From: BP-464 sp963825415
GTDB lineage: Bacteria > Actinomycetota > Thermoleophilia > Solirubrobacterales > Solirubrobacteraceae
Direction of reading: 5' to 3'
Length of the DNA: 64,000 bases
NCBI GenBank assembly: GCA_963825415.1
Contig: CAWGTD010000006.1
Span: 434,001 to 498,000, forward strand
Shown: positions 37,975 to 47,872 of the stretch, one piece after another
Numbering within the stretch: position 1 is the stretch's first letter
Layout of the letters: each line of letters opens with the position of its first letter
Notes under the pieces: model-generated
Told to the model about the DNA's origin: nothing
Databases searched by the model: none
Seen by the model: only the letters and a program-made list of their open reading frames with translations
Translations under genes and position numbers: made by a program

Positions 37975-40900
37975 TAGCAGCACCCGCTCCTCGGGCCAGG
38001 AGCACAAACCGCCCCGGCCCGGACAGGTCGCGCACAACTCGCGGTAAGGGTGCGGCGTGACCTCGAAGTGCCCGTCGACCACGCCTTCGGCCAGGGCCGC
38101 GATCTCGGCCTCGAGCCGTTCGACGTCGGCGGCTTCGTAGCTCGCCACAGCCGGCTCGGTCGGCCGCTCGAGGAAGAGATGGGCGACCTCGACCCGCGGC
38201 CGCGCCGGCCCGTAGCGCGGCCAGCGCATAGATGCGTCGCTGCGCGCCGTAGGCCGTTTCGACGGCGACTTCGGGATCCGCACCGTCGAGGCGGTCGGTC
38301 TTGTAGTCGACGACCAGCGCCCCGCCGTCGGCCTCCCACGCGACGAGGTCGATGAACCCGGTCAGCAGCGGCACGCCCTCGTGCGGGCCGCCCAGCGCCA
38401 GGGCGAAGCCCAGCTCGGGGTGGCGCTCGTGCGCGGCCGCGACGCGCTCGGCCAGCGGGCCATGCGCAGCCCCCGCGAGCAGCGCGCCGAGGTCTGCCAC
38501 GTCGGCGTCGGTCAGCTCCACCTCGTGGGTCGAGGCGGCCGCCCGGATGGCGTCGTCGTCGGGGATCACCGGAGCGGCGAGGTCGATGCGCTCGAGCAGC
38601 TCGTGGGCGATCGAGCCGCGCACCATCGCGTCCAGCCCGGCCGCCGGGGGCCCGGTGGGCCCGGGCGGCTGCTGCTCGGGCAGCCGCAGGACCCGCTCGA
38701 GGTAGAAGCGATAGCCGCATGCCGCATGGCGGGTCAGCGCGGAGTAGCTGAGCGTCGCGACCGCCGGCGGCGGCTCGGCAGGCGGCTTGGCGACGGGCTC
38801 CGCAGCCGCGCGCTCGGCCGGGCGCAGCTCAGGCGCCCGCGAAGCCTCGACGCGCAGCACCGTGCCCAGGGTGGCCGGCGCATTGAGGGCCGCCCGCACG
38901 TGCAGCGAATGGCCGTCCTGCACACGCTGCTCCTCGATCACCGGGCCGTCCTCGAGCAGGCGGCGGGCGAGGTCGCCGACGAACGCCGGGCCCAGCCAGG
39001 CGATCGGGGGGCAGCGGTCCGCGTGCGGGTCGGGCCACTTGCCGACGTTGGCGGCGCCGCTGAGGATCAGCCGTTCCTCCGCGCGCGTCATCGCGACGTG
39101 GAAGACGCGCAGCGACTCCTCGCGCTCGCGCCGCAGGCGCCCCTCGGCGAGCGCCTCGTAGGCCAGCGCCTTGCCCTTGCCGTTCATCGTCACCAGCCGG
39201 ACGCCCACTTGATCGCGGTCGACGAGCACGTCGGGCAGCGAAGTGTTCGGATCGCGCCCCAGGTCGGCGAGCGCGACGACCGGGAACTCCAGGCCCTTGG
39301 CGGCGTGGATCGTCATCAGCCGCACGGCGTCGAGCCCGGCGAGCTCGACGGGCGCGTCGGCCTCGCGCGCCTCGGCGTCGAGCTCCGCCGTCGCGCGATC
39401 GATGAAGCCGCGCACGTCGTGGCCGCGCTCGCGCTCGAACGCGGCCGCCAGCCGGACGAGCTTGCGCACGTTCGCCAGCCGCCGCAGGCCGCCCGGTAGC
39501 CGCAGCACATGCTCGTCGTAGCGCGCGGCGGCTACGGCGCGGTCCAGCAGCTCGGAGAGGGGCAGCCGCGCGGCTTGCTCGCGCTCGGCGGCGAACGGCT
39601 CCAGCCACGCCGCCAGCCTGGCCGCGTCGACCGCCGGCAGCTCCGCGACCGACGTGTGCTCTTCGACGGTCCGCCACAGGCCGCCGCCGCGCTCGCGCGC
39701 AGCCAGCGCGAGCCGGGCGAGCCCGTCGGAGGACAGCGACGGGCCCAGCGGCGAGGCGAGCACCCCCACCAGCGCCGGCTCGTCGAGCGGGTTGGTCAGC
39801 GCGGCTAGGTAGGAGACCAGGTCCTGCACCTGCTGGCGCGCCCAGAAGCCGCGGCCGCCCGCGGCCAGCGTCGCCAGCCCGCGATCCTCGAGCGCGCGCT
39901 CGTAGGTGGCGAGGTCGGTGGCGGCGCGGACCAGCACCACGATGTCGCCGGCCTCGTGGGTCTTGGCCTCGACCAGTTCGGCGATCCGCTGGGCCAGCAG
40001 CCGCGCCTCCGCCCAGCGCCAGCGCGGGCCGCCCGGAAGCGTGCCGAGGTCGACGTCGTCCCAGTTGCCGTTGCTCGCGTCGGTCACCAGCAGCTCGACC
40101 AGCGGGCTCTCGGCGGCCGACGGCTCGCGCGCCGGCACCAGCGGCTCGTAGCCGGCGCCGTGCAGCGGACCGCTCGCGACGTTGATCGCACCGAGGACCT
40201 CCGGCAGCGCGCGGAAGTTGCGGGCGAGGACCGCCACGTTGCCCGCCTCGGCTTGCTTGGCGCGGCGCTCGCGAAAGACATCGACCGCCGCGTGCCGGAA
40301 CCCGTAGATCGACTGCAGTTCGTCGCCCACGACGAACGTGTTGCCGCGGTCGAGCAGATCGATCAGCTCGACCTGCAGCGCGTTGGTGTCCTGGAACTCG
40401 TCGACCATGATCCGCTCGAAGCGGGCGGCCCACGTGGCGGCGAGCGCGGGCGAGCCCTTCAGCAACTCGACGACGAGCAACTGGAGATCGTCGAAGTCGA
40501 CGGCCGAGCGCTCGCGCTTGGCGGCCTCGTAGGCGTCCGAGTAGCGGCCGAGCAGCTCGCCGATCAGGACCACCGCCTCTCCCCCCGCGCGGGCGGCGCA
40601 CGCGTCGGCGTAGTCGTCGAGCGCCTGGAGGTAGCGAGCGCACGGCTCGGCCTTCAGCGCTCCGGTGTTGCCGGCCGAGAACTTCGCCGCGTCGATTGCG
40701 GCGAGCGCCGCGGGGTCGGGCCCGGCGAGCAGCGCGCTGCAGCGCTGCAACGCCTCGACCGCCCGGCCGACGGTCGTGCCGGTCACCCCCTGAAGGCAGG
40801 CCTCCGCCGCGTCGCGCAGCTCCGAGAGCGTCCGGCGCAGCTCAGCGGTGTCGGGGGCGGGCGGAGGCGCAGGGAGCGACGGACGCCGCTGCCCGGCGCT

Positions 40901-41422
40901 GCGCAGCTCGGAGTGCAGGGCGAGGATCGTCGTCTCGAGCCGCGGCATCCCGTAGGCGGCGACCAGGTCGAGCGCCTCCGGCCGCGCCGGGTCGTCGACC
41001 TCGCCGAGCAGGCCGGCAACGGCCCGCTCGAACGCCGTGCCGCGCAGCTCGCGCGCGCCCGCCTCGTCGACGACGACGAATCGCGGGTCGAGCCCCGCGG
41101 CGACCGCGTGGGCGCGCAGCAGCCGTGCACAGAAGCCGTGGATGGTGCCGACCCAGGCGGCCTCGGCGTCCTGGGCAAGCGTCCGCTCGCCGCGCCGCAG
41201 CAACTCGCGCCGGATCCGATCCCGCAGGACACCCGCGGCCTTCTCGGTGAACGTGATCGCCAGCACGCGGCTGGGGTCGATCTTGTCCTCGGCCAGGAAC
41301 CGTACGAAGCGCTCCACGAGCACCGTCGTCTTGCCCGAGCCCGCGTTGGCGGCCAGCAGCAGCGGGCCGCTGCGCCGCTCGATCGCCTCGCGCTGCTCCT
41401 GAGTCAATGTCAGTGCCGTCAC
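37957..41422 (-). CDS. addA: AddA-like UvrD-family helicase with RecB-type nuclease, frame break near the C-terminus
   Basis: The GTG at 41422 overlaps the AddB-like gene stop. Superfamily 1 helicase motifs are clear: Walker A (LLLAANAGSGKTTVLVERF), DEFQDTNALQ, and VFHVAMTRAEERLILSG. The C-terminal nuclease has CGYRFYLERVL, SIAHELLERI and GALVVDYKTDRL. The frame then turns to nonsense near 38213. One extra base there restores VEVAHLFLERPTEPAVASYE and a CATCPGRGGLC cluster, ending at 37957. The four Cys suggest an Fe-S nuclease. With AddB it should resect double-strand breaks. Confidence 0.85.
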
Positions 41423-44337
41423 GCGGCCTCGCAGCGGCAGATCGTCGGATGCGCGCAGCCGCCGTTCCACGCGCACGAGTCCGGCCGCGGCTCGAGCGCG
41501 CCGGCCTTCAGCTCGGCCACCGCGCGCTCCGTTGCGGCGAGCACCTCGGCCAGCGCGGCCTCGAACTCCTCTTCCGGCAGGCGGTCGGTCTTGACCGCGG
41601 ATCGTCCGGGGTCGGCGCCGTCGAGCAGCAGCCCGCGCGGACGCGAGTCGTCGGCTCCCAACGGCTGGTAGAGCCCACCCACGGGCGTGGCCAGCTCGCC
41701 GCGCCGGGCGAGCTCGCGCGCCGCGAGGATGTAGAGCCCGAGCTGGAGCTTGCCGTCCTTGACCCAGCGCGCCACAGGCGTCGCGGTCTTGCCCTTGTAG
41801 TCGACGATCACCGCCTTGTCGCCGTGCACGTCCACACGGTCGATGCGACCCGTCAGCCGCAGCGGGCCCAGATCGACGTGCTCGAACTTCTCCTCGAACA
41901 GATCGGGCACGAAGTCGCTGCCGTCCGCGGCGGCGTGCTCGAGATGGCGCACCAGGTCGGCCTCCAGCCGGCGGGCCTCCGCGCGCAGCCGCTCGCGGTT
42001 GACCGAGATCGGCGTCTTGGCCACCTCGCGCGCCAGCGCCTCGTGCATCCGCTCGCGGGCGTCGGGCAGGTCGGCGGGCGCCAGGCCACGGCCCCGGTAG
42101 GCGGCGAACACCTCGGCGAGTACCTCGTGGGCGACGCGGCCGCGGACCATCGCCTCCGGGTCCGGCTCGAGCTCTTCGGGGCGCAGCACCTTGTCGACGA
42201 ACCACTTCACCGGGCAGCTCGCCCACGCCTCGATCTCGGTGGCGCTCCACGACCGTTCGGCGGGGCGCAGCGCCGCGACCGTCTCGGGGGCGAGCGGAGC
42301 GAGCGGCGCATCGCGCACCGTCGGTGCGGCAGCCGCCGCGGCCAGCGCGGCCTCGCGCTCGGTGGGCGCCTCCGGCGCGTCCCAGCCCGCGGCGCCCAGC
42401 GGGCGGCTGCGCTTGCGCGCCGCGGGATCGTCGGCGAAGCGCTCGAGCACGTCGTCGACGAACAGCGACCGCACCGCCGGCTCGCCGTCGTCGTCGGCGG
42501 TGCGCCAGCTCAGCGCGAGCAGCTCCGTGGGCCGCGACACCGCGGTGTAGAGCAGGAAGCGCTCGGCGGCGAGGAGGTCGCGGTGGTGAGCCAGCCCCAG
42601 GCCCGCCGCCGCGTTGATCTCGGCGCGCTCGTCGTCGGACAGCAGCGGGTCGGGCCTCGCCACTGCCGGAAATACCCCCTCGTTGAGCCCGCAGAGGAAG
42701 AGCGCCCGCACGCGCCGCGCGCGAATGGCGAACGGGCTGGTGACCTGCACCCGGCCCGGCGCGGACGCCTCACCGGAGTAGACCTCCAACCCGGCGAGCA
42801 GCTGTTCCAGCGCGGCGTGATCGGCGAGCAGGCCCGGATCGCGCCGGACGAGCGTGCCGAGCTCGCGCAGGGCGCCGCGCAGTGCGGCATCGACAGCGGC
42901 GTCGAGCCGCTCCGGCCCGGCGAGGATCGGCGCCTTGCCGCGGTGCGGCCGCGCGAACAGAGCGGCCGCCTCGCGCGCCAGCCGGTCACACAGGGCTCCG
43001 GGACCGCGCTCTGCCGCCTGGGCGACGCGGTCGATGGGCTCCAGCGGCCAGTGGCGCTCCTCCCACAGCGCGCGCGCAGCCACCGCCGTGCGCGCGCCGG
43101 TCTGCCGGGCCCGGGCCTCCAGCGAGTCGGCCAATCCTGGGCGGTCCAGGAAGCCGGGCGTGCGCAGGTAGGCGAGCAGGTCGTCCGCAGTCCCGTCCAG
43201 CAGCGCGCAGCGCAGCAGCGCCAGCACGCCGCGGCCCAGCGCGGTGTGCCCGGCCGGGATGCGTCGTGCCATCGCCACGGGCACGCCGTAGGCGGCGAAG
43301 ACCTCCAAGACCAATGGTTCGACGTCGCGCGGCGAACGCCAGACCACGGCGATCTCCTCCGGGTCCCAACCCTCGCCGAGCAGGCGCGCCACATGCGCGG
43401 CGACCAACTCGACCTCTGCGCGGGCCCCGCCACCCTCGAACAGCAGCAGTGCGTCGCCCGCGGGCACCGCGCCAGCGGCGAACAGCCGCTCCTCGTCGCC
43501 CGGCTCGAACAACGTGCGCTCGAGGTGATGCAACGCCTCGCGGGCGGGATCGTCGTAGTGCTCGGCGCGCGCCTGGAGCTCGGTCACCTCGGTGCCGGGC
43601 AGCGCGCGCAGCGCCTCGAAGGTGCGCTCGCGCGAGACGAACGCGGTTCGCTCCCGCTCGTAGGTCAGCGTGACGGTCACGTCCGCCCCCGCCTCGCAGG
43701 CCAGCGCGGCGACGGTGTCGCGCTGGAGCGGCGTGAGGTCGTCGAAGCCGTAGACGACGACCGGCGTCTCCCCCCAGCTCTTCGGATCGGCGCGCAGCGC
43801 GTCCACTGCTGCGGCATCGCGCAGCTGGGCGTCGAGGACCTCCAGGCGTTCGAGCTCGCGCCGGTAGGTGGCGTAGAGGCCGGCGAGGTCGTCGGCGTAC
43901 GCGCGCCGCCCCGCCTCGTCGCCCGCCCAGCGCCGCAGCGCGGCCGTCACGCGCGGCGGGTCGAGCCGCAGCTCCTCCAGTTCGGAGATGAACGCCACGA
44001 GCGCGCGCGGGAACCCCGGCGTGGCCGCCGAGGCGCCGAGCGCATTCAGCTCCGTCCGCGCGACCGCGAGCGCGGCGACCCGCTCGCGCGCCAGCACGCT
44101 GACCGCGCGGCCGGGAACGCCAGCCCGGCGGGCGATCTCGCGCAGCAGCCACCCGAAGCGCACCACCTCGACGCCGAAGACCTGGCCGGAGGCAGCGAGC
44201 TCGCGCCGATAGGCCTGCACGTCGGCCAGCGTGGGCACGACGAACAGCGGCGCCCGGTTGCTCAGCGCGCGGTACTCCTCGAGGGCCAGACGCGCCTTTT
44301 CGGCGTTCGCCGGGCCGATGACCAGCTTCAGCGGCAT
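41419..44337 (-). CDS. addB: AddB-like helicase-nuclease subunit
   Basis: The 972-aa protein starts LKLVIGPANAEKARLALEEY, which lacks a Walker A lysine motif, so the helicase half is probably inactive. FLCGLNEGVFPAVARPDPLL and AAERFLLYTAVSRPTELLAL are AddB/RecC-like core motifs. The C-terminal PD-(D/E)XK nuclease has CPVKWFVDKVL, RGRVAHEVLAEVF and KAVIVDYKGKTATP. CAWNGGCAHPTICRC supplies cysteines for a likely Fe-S cluster. It overlaps addA by four bases, so the two products are made together. Confidence 0.85.
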   Translation of the reverse strand: MPLKLVIGPANAEKARLALEEYRALSNRAPLFVVPTLADVQAYRRELAASGQVFGVEVVRFGWLLREIARRAGVPGRAVSVLARERVAALAVARTELNALGASAATPGFPRALVAFISELEELRLDPPRVTAALRRWAGDEAGRRAYADDLAGLYATYRRELERLEVLDAQLRDAAAVDALRADPKSWGETPVVVYGFDDLTPLQRDTVAALACEAGADVTVTLTYERERTAFVSRERTFEALRALPGTEVTELQARAEHYDDPAREALHHLERTLFEPGDEERLFAAGAVPAGDALLLFEGGGARAEVELVAAHVARLLGEGWDPEEIAVVWRSPRDVEPLVLEVFAAYGVPVAMARRIPAGHTALGRGVLALLRCALLDGTADDLLAYLRTPGFLDRPGLADSLEARARQTGARTAVAARALWEERHWPLEPIDRVAQAAERGPGALCDRLAREAAALFARPHRGKAPILAGPERLDAAVDAALRGALRELGTLVRRDPGLLADHAALEQLLAGLEVYSGEASAPGRVQVTSPFAIRARRVRALFLCGLNEGVFPAVARPDPLLSDDERAEINAAAGLGLAHHRDLLAAERFLLYTAVSRPTELLALSWRTADDDGEPAVRSLFVDDVLERFADDPAARKRSRPLGAAGWDAPEAPTEREAALAAAAAAPTVRDAPLAPLAPETVAALRPAERSWSATEIEAWASCPVKWFVDKVLRPEELEPDPEAMVRGRVAHEVLAEVFAAYRGRGLAPADLPDARERMHEALAREVAKTPISVNRERLRAEARRLEADLVRHLEHAAADGSDFVPDLFEEKFEHVDLGPLRLTGRIDRVDVHGDKAVIVDYKGKTATPVARWVKDGKLQLGLYILAARELARRGELATPVGGLYQPLGADDSRPRGLLLDGADPGRSAVKTDRLPEEEFEAALAEVLAATERAVAELKAGALEPRPDSCAWNGGCAHPTICRCEAA

Positions 44338-44388
44338 GTCCTCCCATCGTCGCGTCCGAGCAGGACGCCCTGACAGGCGGGTGGGCGG

Positions 44389-46611
44389 CTACGCCGCGGC
44401 GACGGTGTCGGGTGAGCTCTCGTCCTCGGCCTCCGGAGGCTTGGCGCCCTCCTTGGCCCAGGGCTCGTCGAACTCGACGCGCCACTTGCCCTCCTCGTTC
44501 TGCACGAGAGCGAGCTTGGCGCGGAAGGAGCGGCCGCTGCGACCCTTGAAGCCTGTCACCGCCTTGACCGTGCGGCCCGTGGCGATCAGCTCGCGGGCGA
44601 CCGCGGCCGGCAGTTGCTTGCCCGCCTTGGACTTCCAGATCACGAAGCCGCAGCCCGGGTCCTCACGCGACCAGCACGAGTAGCCCTTGCGGTTCTCGAC
44701 GATGTCGCGGCCGCACACGGGGCATGGCCCGAGGTTCGCGCGCGGGATGCGGACGTCCTTGAGCTTGGCATCGAGCTCGCCGACGGTGGCGCCGGCGAAC
44801 TTCGCGATGTCGGCCATGAACTTCTCGCGCGAGTCCTCGCCCTCCTCGATCGCCGTGAGGCGGTGCTCCCACTCCCCGGTCAGCGACGGAGACGTGAGCG
44901 GGTGCTGGTCGAGCAGGCGGATGACGTTCATCCCCTTCTCTGTCGGAACCAGAGCTCGAGCGTCTCGTTCCACGTACCCGACGTCGATCAGCCGCTCGAT
45001 GATCGCGGCGCGGGTGGCCGGGGTGCCGATCCCCGACTCCTTCATCGCCTCGCGCGCCTCCTCCTCGTCGACGAGCTTGCCCGCCGTCTCCATCGCACCG
45101 AGCAGCGAGGCGTCGGAGTAGCGCCGCGGGGGCTGGGTCTCCTTCTCCAGCGAGATCGCCTTGGAGGCCTCGACCTCCTCGTCCTTGACGAGCTTGGGCA
45201 GCTGCTGCTCGCGCCCCTCGTCGTCCTCGGACCCCTCGCCCTCGGCGAGCTCGCCGTAGACCCCGCGCCAGCCTGGCTCGAGCAGCACCTTGCCGCGGGT
45301 GCGGAAGACGTGCTCGGCGACCGTGGTCTCCACGCGCGTGTTCTCGAAGACCGCCTCGGGATGGAAGACGGCGAGGAAGCGGCGCGCGACGAGGTCGTAG
45401 ATCCGCTTGTCGTCGTCGTTCATGCGGCCGATGTCGTGCGCCGCGTTGGTGGGGACGATCGCGTGGTGGTCGGTGACCTTGGCGTCGTCGACGACACGGC
45501 CGAGCGGCAGCAGGTCGAGACCGCGCACATAGGCCGCGCCGTCGGCGTACTGGGGCGCGCGGCCGACGTGGCCCGCGATCGGCTTGATCTCGTTGACCAT
45601 GTCGCTGGGCAGGTAGCGGGAGTTGGTGCGCGGATAGGTGAGCGCCTTGTGGTCCTCGTAGAGGCGCTGGGCCGCGCCGAGCGTGCGCCGAGCGCTGAAC
45701 CCGAACCGGGTGTTGGCCTCGCGCTGCAGCGACGTGAGGTCGTAGAGCAGCGGCGCGCGCTCCCTGCGCGTCGTCTTCTCGAGCTTGGTGATCCGCCCTC
45801 GCTGGTCGCGGACGGCCTCGACGATCGCGGTGGCCTCCTCGGCGCTCTTCAGCCGCGGCTGCGAGCCGGCGTGGTAGCGGCCCTCGTAGCGGCGCGACCC
45901 GTCGGCCTCGAAAAGTCCGTCGACGAGCCAGTACTTCTCCGGCACGAACGCGCGAATCTCTTCCTCGCGGCGGGTGAGGATCGCCAGCGTCGGCGTCTGC
46001 ACGCGGCCGAGCGACACCGCGCCGTCGAACGAGGAGCGCAGGCGGATCGTCGCGGCGCGCGTGGCGTTCATCCCGACGATCCAGTCGGCCTCCGAGCGCG
46101 AGCGCGCCGCCGCCTCGAGCAGCAGCATCTCCTCGCGGTCGCGCAGGGTCTCGAACGCCTCGCGCATCGCCTGCTCGGTCATCGAGGACAACCACAGGCG
46201 CTTGACGGGCAGCTTGCCGCCGGCCTTCTCGTAGAGGTAGGCGAAGATCAGCTCGCCCTCGCGTCCGGCGTCACAGGCGTTGATCGCCAGGTCGACGTCG
46301 TCGCGCTTGAGCAGCTGCTTGACGACGGTCATCTGCTTCTGCGAGCGCTCGTCGCGCACCACGAGCTTGAAGCGCTCGGGCACGATCGGCAGGTCGGCCA
46401 TGCGCCACTTCTTGTACTTGTCGTCGTACTCGTCGGGCTCGGCGAGCTGGACGAGGTGACCGACGGCCCAGCTGATGACGTGATCGGGGCCCTCGAGCCA
46501 GCGCTCGGTGCGCTCGCTGCCCGGCGAGCGCTTCTCGAACGGGCCGGGAAGGACGCGCGCGAGGTCGCGTCCGACGGACGGCTTCTCGGCGATGACGAGG
46601 GTCTTGCCCAT
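44389..46611 (-). CDS. topB: DNA topoisomerase III (type IA)
   Basis: The 740-aa protein has a TOPRIM domain at the N-terminus (KTLVIAEKPSVGRDLARVLP; INACDAGREGELIF). VSLGRVQTPTLAIL lies in the core, and LTYPRTNSRYLPSDM carries the catalytic Tyr. The ~120-residue tail contains CPVCGRDIVENRKGYSCW and a following Cys (zinc ribbon). Such enzymes unlink DNA strands. It lies upstream of addB with 51 bp between them in the same direction. Confidence 0.92.
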   Translation of the reverse strand: MGKTLVIAEKPSVGRDLARVLPGPFEKRSPGSERTERWLEGPDHVISWAVGHLVQLAEPDEYDDKYKKWRMADLPIVPERFKLVVRDERSQKQMTVVKQLLKRDDVDLAINACDAGREGELIFAYLYEKAGGKLPVKRLWLSSMTEQAMREAFETLRDREEMLLLEAAARSRSEADWIVGMNATRAATIRLRSSFDGAVSLGRVQTPTLAILTRREEEIRAFVPEKYWLVDGLFEADGSRRYEGRYHAGSQPRLKSAEEATAIVEAVRDQRGRITKLEKTTRRERAPLLYDLTSLQREANTRFGFSARRTLGAAQRLYEDHKALTYPRTNSRYLPSDMVNEIKPIAGHVGRAPQYADGAAYVRGLDLLPLGRVVDDAKVTDHHAIVPTNAAHDIGRMNDDDKRIYDLVARRFLAVFHPEAVFENTRVETTVAEHVFRTRGKVLLEPGWRGVYGELAEGEGSEDDEGREQQLPKLVKDEEVEASKAISLEKETQPPRRYSDASLLGAMETAGKLVDEEEAREAMKESGIGTPATRAAIIERLIDVGYVERDARALVPTEKGMNVIRLLDQHPLTSPSLTGEWEHRLTAIEEGEDSREKFMADIAKFAGATVGELDAKLKDVRIPRANLGPCPVCGRDIVENRKGYSCWSREDPGCGFVIWKSKAGKQLPAAVARELIATGRTVKAVTGFKGRSGRSFRAKLALVQNEEGKWRVEFDEPWAKEGAKPPEAEDESSPDTVAAA

Positions 46612-46662
46612 GCGGCGCTGAGCGTACAGCCCACCCAGGGCGTCGCTTCCTCGGGGCTGCTC

Positions 46663-47811
46663 CTAGCGCGTGCACGGTCCCGTGGAGACCCGCCGCGTCC
46701 CCGCGGCTGCCAGCCGACGGTTCACGACAGCGTCGGGAACGGCGTAGCCGCCGCGCAGCCGCGTGCGTACGGCGGAGGCGAACACCGTGCCCACGACCCG
46801 CCCGCGGCCGTCGACCAGCGGCCCGCCCGAGTTCCCCGACCGCACCAGGCCGCGGAACGTCGTGATGCTGCGGCGCACGGGCCCGCCGCCGTAGGCGTCC
46901 TGCGCCAGGACCTCCTGGGTCGTGCCGACCCGCGCCGGGCGGACGTCGTACGGCCCGTTGTGCGGGAAGCCGAGGACCGCGGCGGCCGCGCCCGGCACGG
47001 CCGCCCCTGTCGAGAGCGCCGGCGCGGCGAGCTGCGCGACGCGCAGGACCGCCACGTCGTTGGACGGATCGAAGGCCACCACCCGCGCGTCGAGCTTCGG
47101 CCCGACGCCCTCGGCCTGCACGACCGTGTCGTCCTCGCCCGCCACCACGTGGGCGTTGGTCACGACGACCCCCGGCGCGGCGACCCATCCGGAGCCCTCG
47201 ACCCCGAGTCCGCAGGCTGAGCCCAGCACGCGCACGACGCTGCGCGAGGCCGCGCGGATCTCCGGATCGCGGGCGCTCCGCGGCGACGGCGCCTTCACGC
47301 CGGTCGTCGGCGGCCCCGCGAACTGCGGCAGCGGGTCGAACCGCGCCAGCGCGTTGAGCACGAAGCCCGACGGCGGAAGCGCGTCGTTGAGGGCGCGCAG
47401 GATGCGCGAGCGCTGCACGTCGCGCCGCAGCCCGAGCCCGGGCGTCTGCAGCGCCACGGCCCCTGCAATCCAGACGACGCCGAACGCCAGCGCCGCACCG
47501 AGCACCCCACCCAGGCCTCCGTCGACGAACTCCAGCCCCGGCAGCCGGATCCGGGCGCGCAGCGCAGCGCCCGCCAGCTCCAACCAGCCCGCAAGCAGCG
47601 CCCCGAGCAGGACCGCACAGCCGAGCGCGAACAGCGGCGCATTGGGCGAATGGGCGCCGTCGCTGAGCACCAGCGGGCCGATACGACTGCCGGCAAACGC
47701 ACCCGCCGCGAAGCCCGCGAGCTGCAGCGCGCCGACGATGAAGCCCTGCCGGAGCCCGTTCAGGGTCAGCAGGGCGGCGAATCCGACGACGAGCCAGTCG
47801 AGCGTTGTCAT
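46663..47811 (-). CDS. marP: Membrane-anchored serine protease, MarP-like (CvpA + trypsin-like domain)
   Basis: The 382-aa protein has four N-terminal membrane segments of CvpA type (residues ~5-125) and a chymotrypsin-fold protease outside the membrane. The triad is H221 (VVTNAHVV), D252 (DPSNDVAVLR) and S328 (RSGNSGGPL). C200 and C380 may form the disulfide seen in mycobacterial MarP, which confers acid resistance and acts on cell-wall hydrolases. The divergent neighbour is a penicillin-binding protein, which fits an envelope role. Confidence 0.88.
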   Translation of the reverse strand: MTTLDWLVVGFAALLTLNGLRQGFIVGALQLAGFAAGAFAGSRIGPLVLSDGAHSPNAPLFALGCAVLLGALLAGWLELAGAALRARIRLPGLEFVDGGLGGVLGAALAFGVVWIAGAVALQTPGLGLRRDVQRSRILRALNDALPPSGFVLNALARFDPLPQFAGPPTTGVKAPSPRSARDPEIRAASRSVVRVLGSACGLGVEGSGWVAAPGVVVTNAHVVAGEDDTVVQAEGVGPKLDARVVAFDPSNDVAVLRVAQLAAPALSTGAAVPGAAAAVLGFPHNGPYDVRPARVGTTQEVLAQDAYGGGPVRRSITTFRGLVRSGNSGGPLVDGRGRVVGTVFASAVRTRLRGGYAVPDAVVNRRLAAAGTRRVSTGPCTR

Positions 47812-47872
47812 GGTGGGCGTGGACCGGCCGGACCCCCATCATGCCCGGCCGCCCGGGAATACTCCCGCTCAC

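Noticed and set aside
41407..44373. Open frame of nearly 1000 codons on the plus strand
   Set aside because: It is the mirror of the AddB-like gene. Its product is Arg/Gly/Ala-rich with no motif, while the minus frame has clear nuclease motifs.
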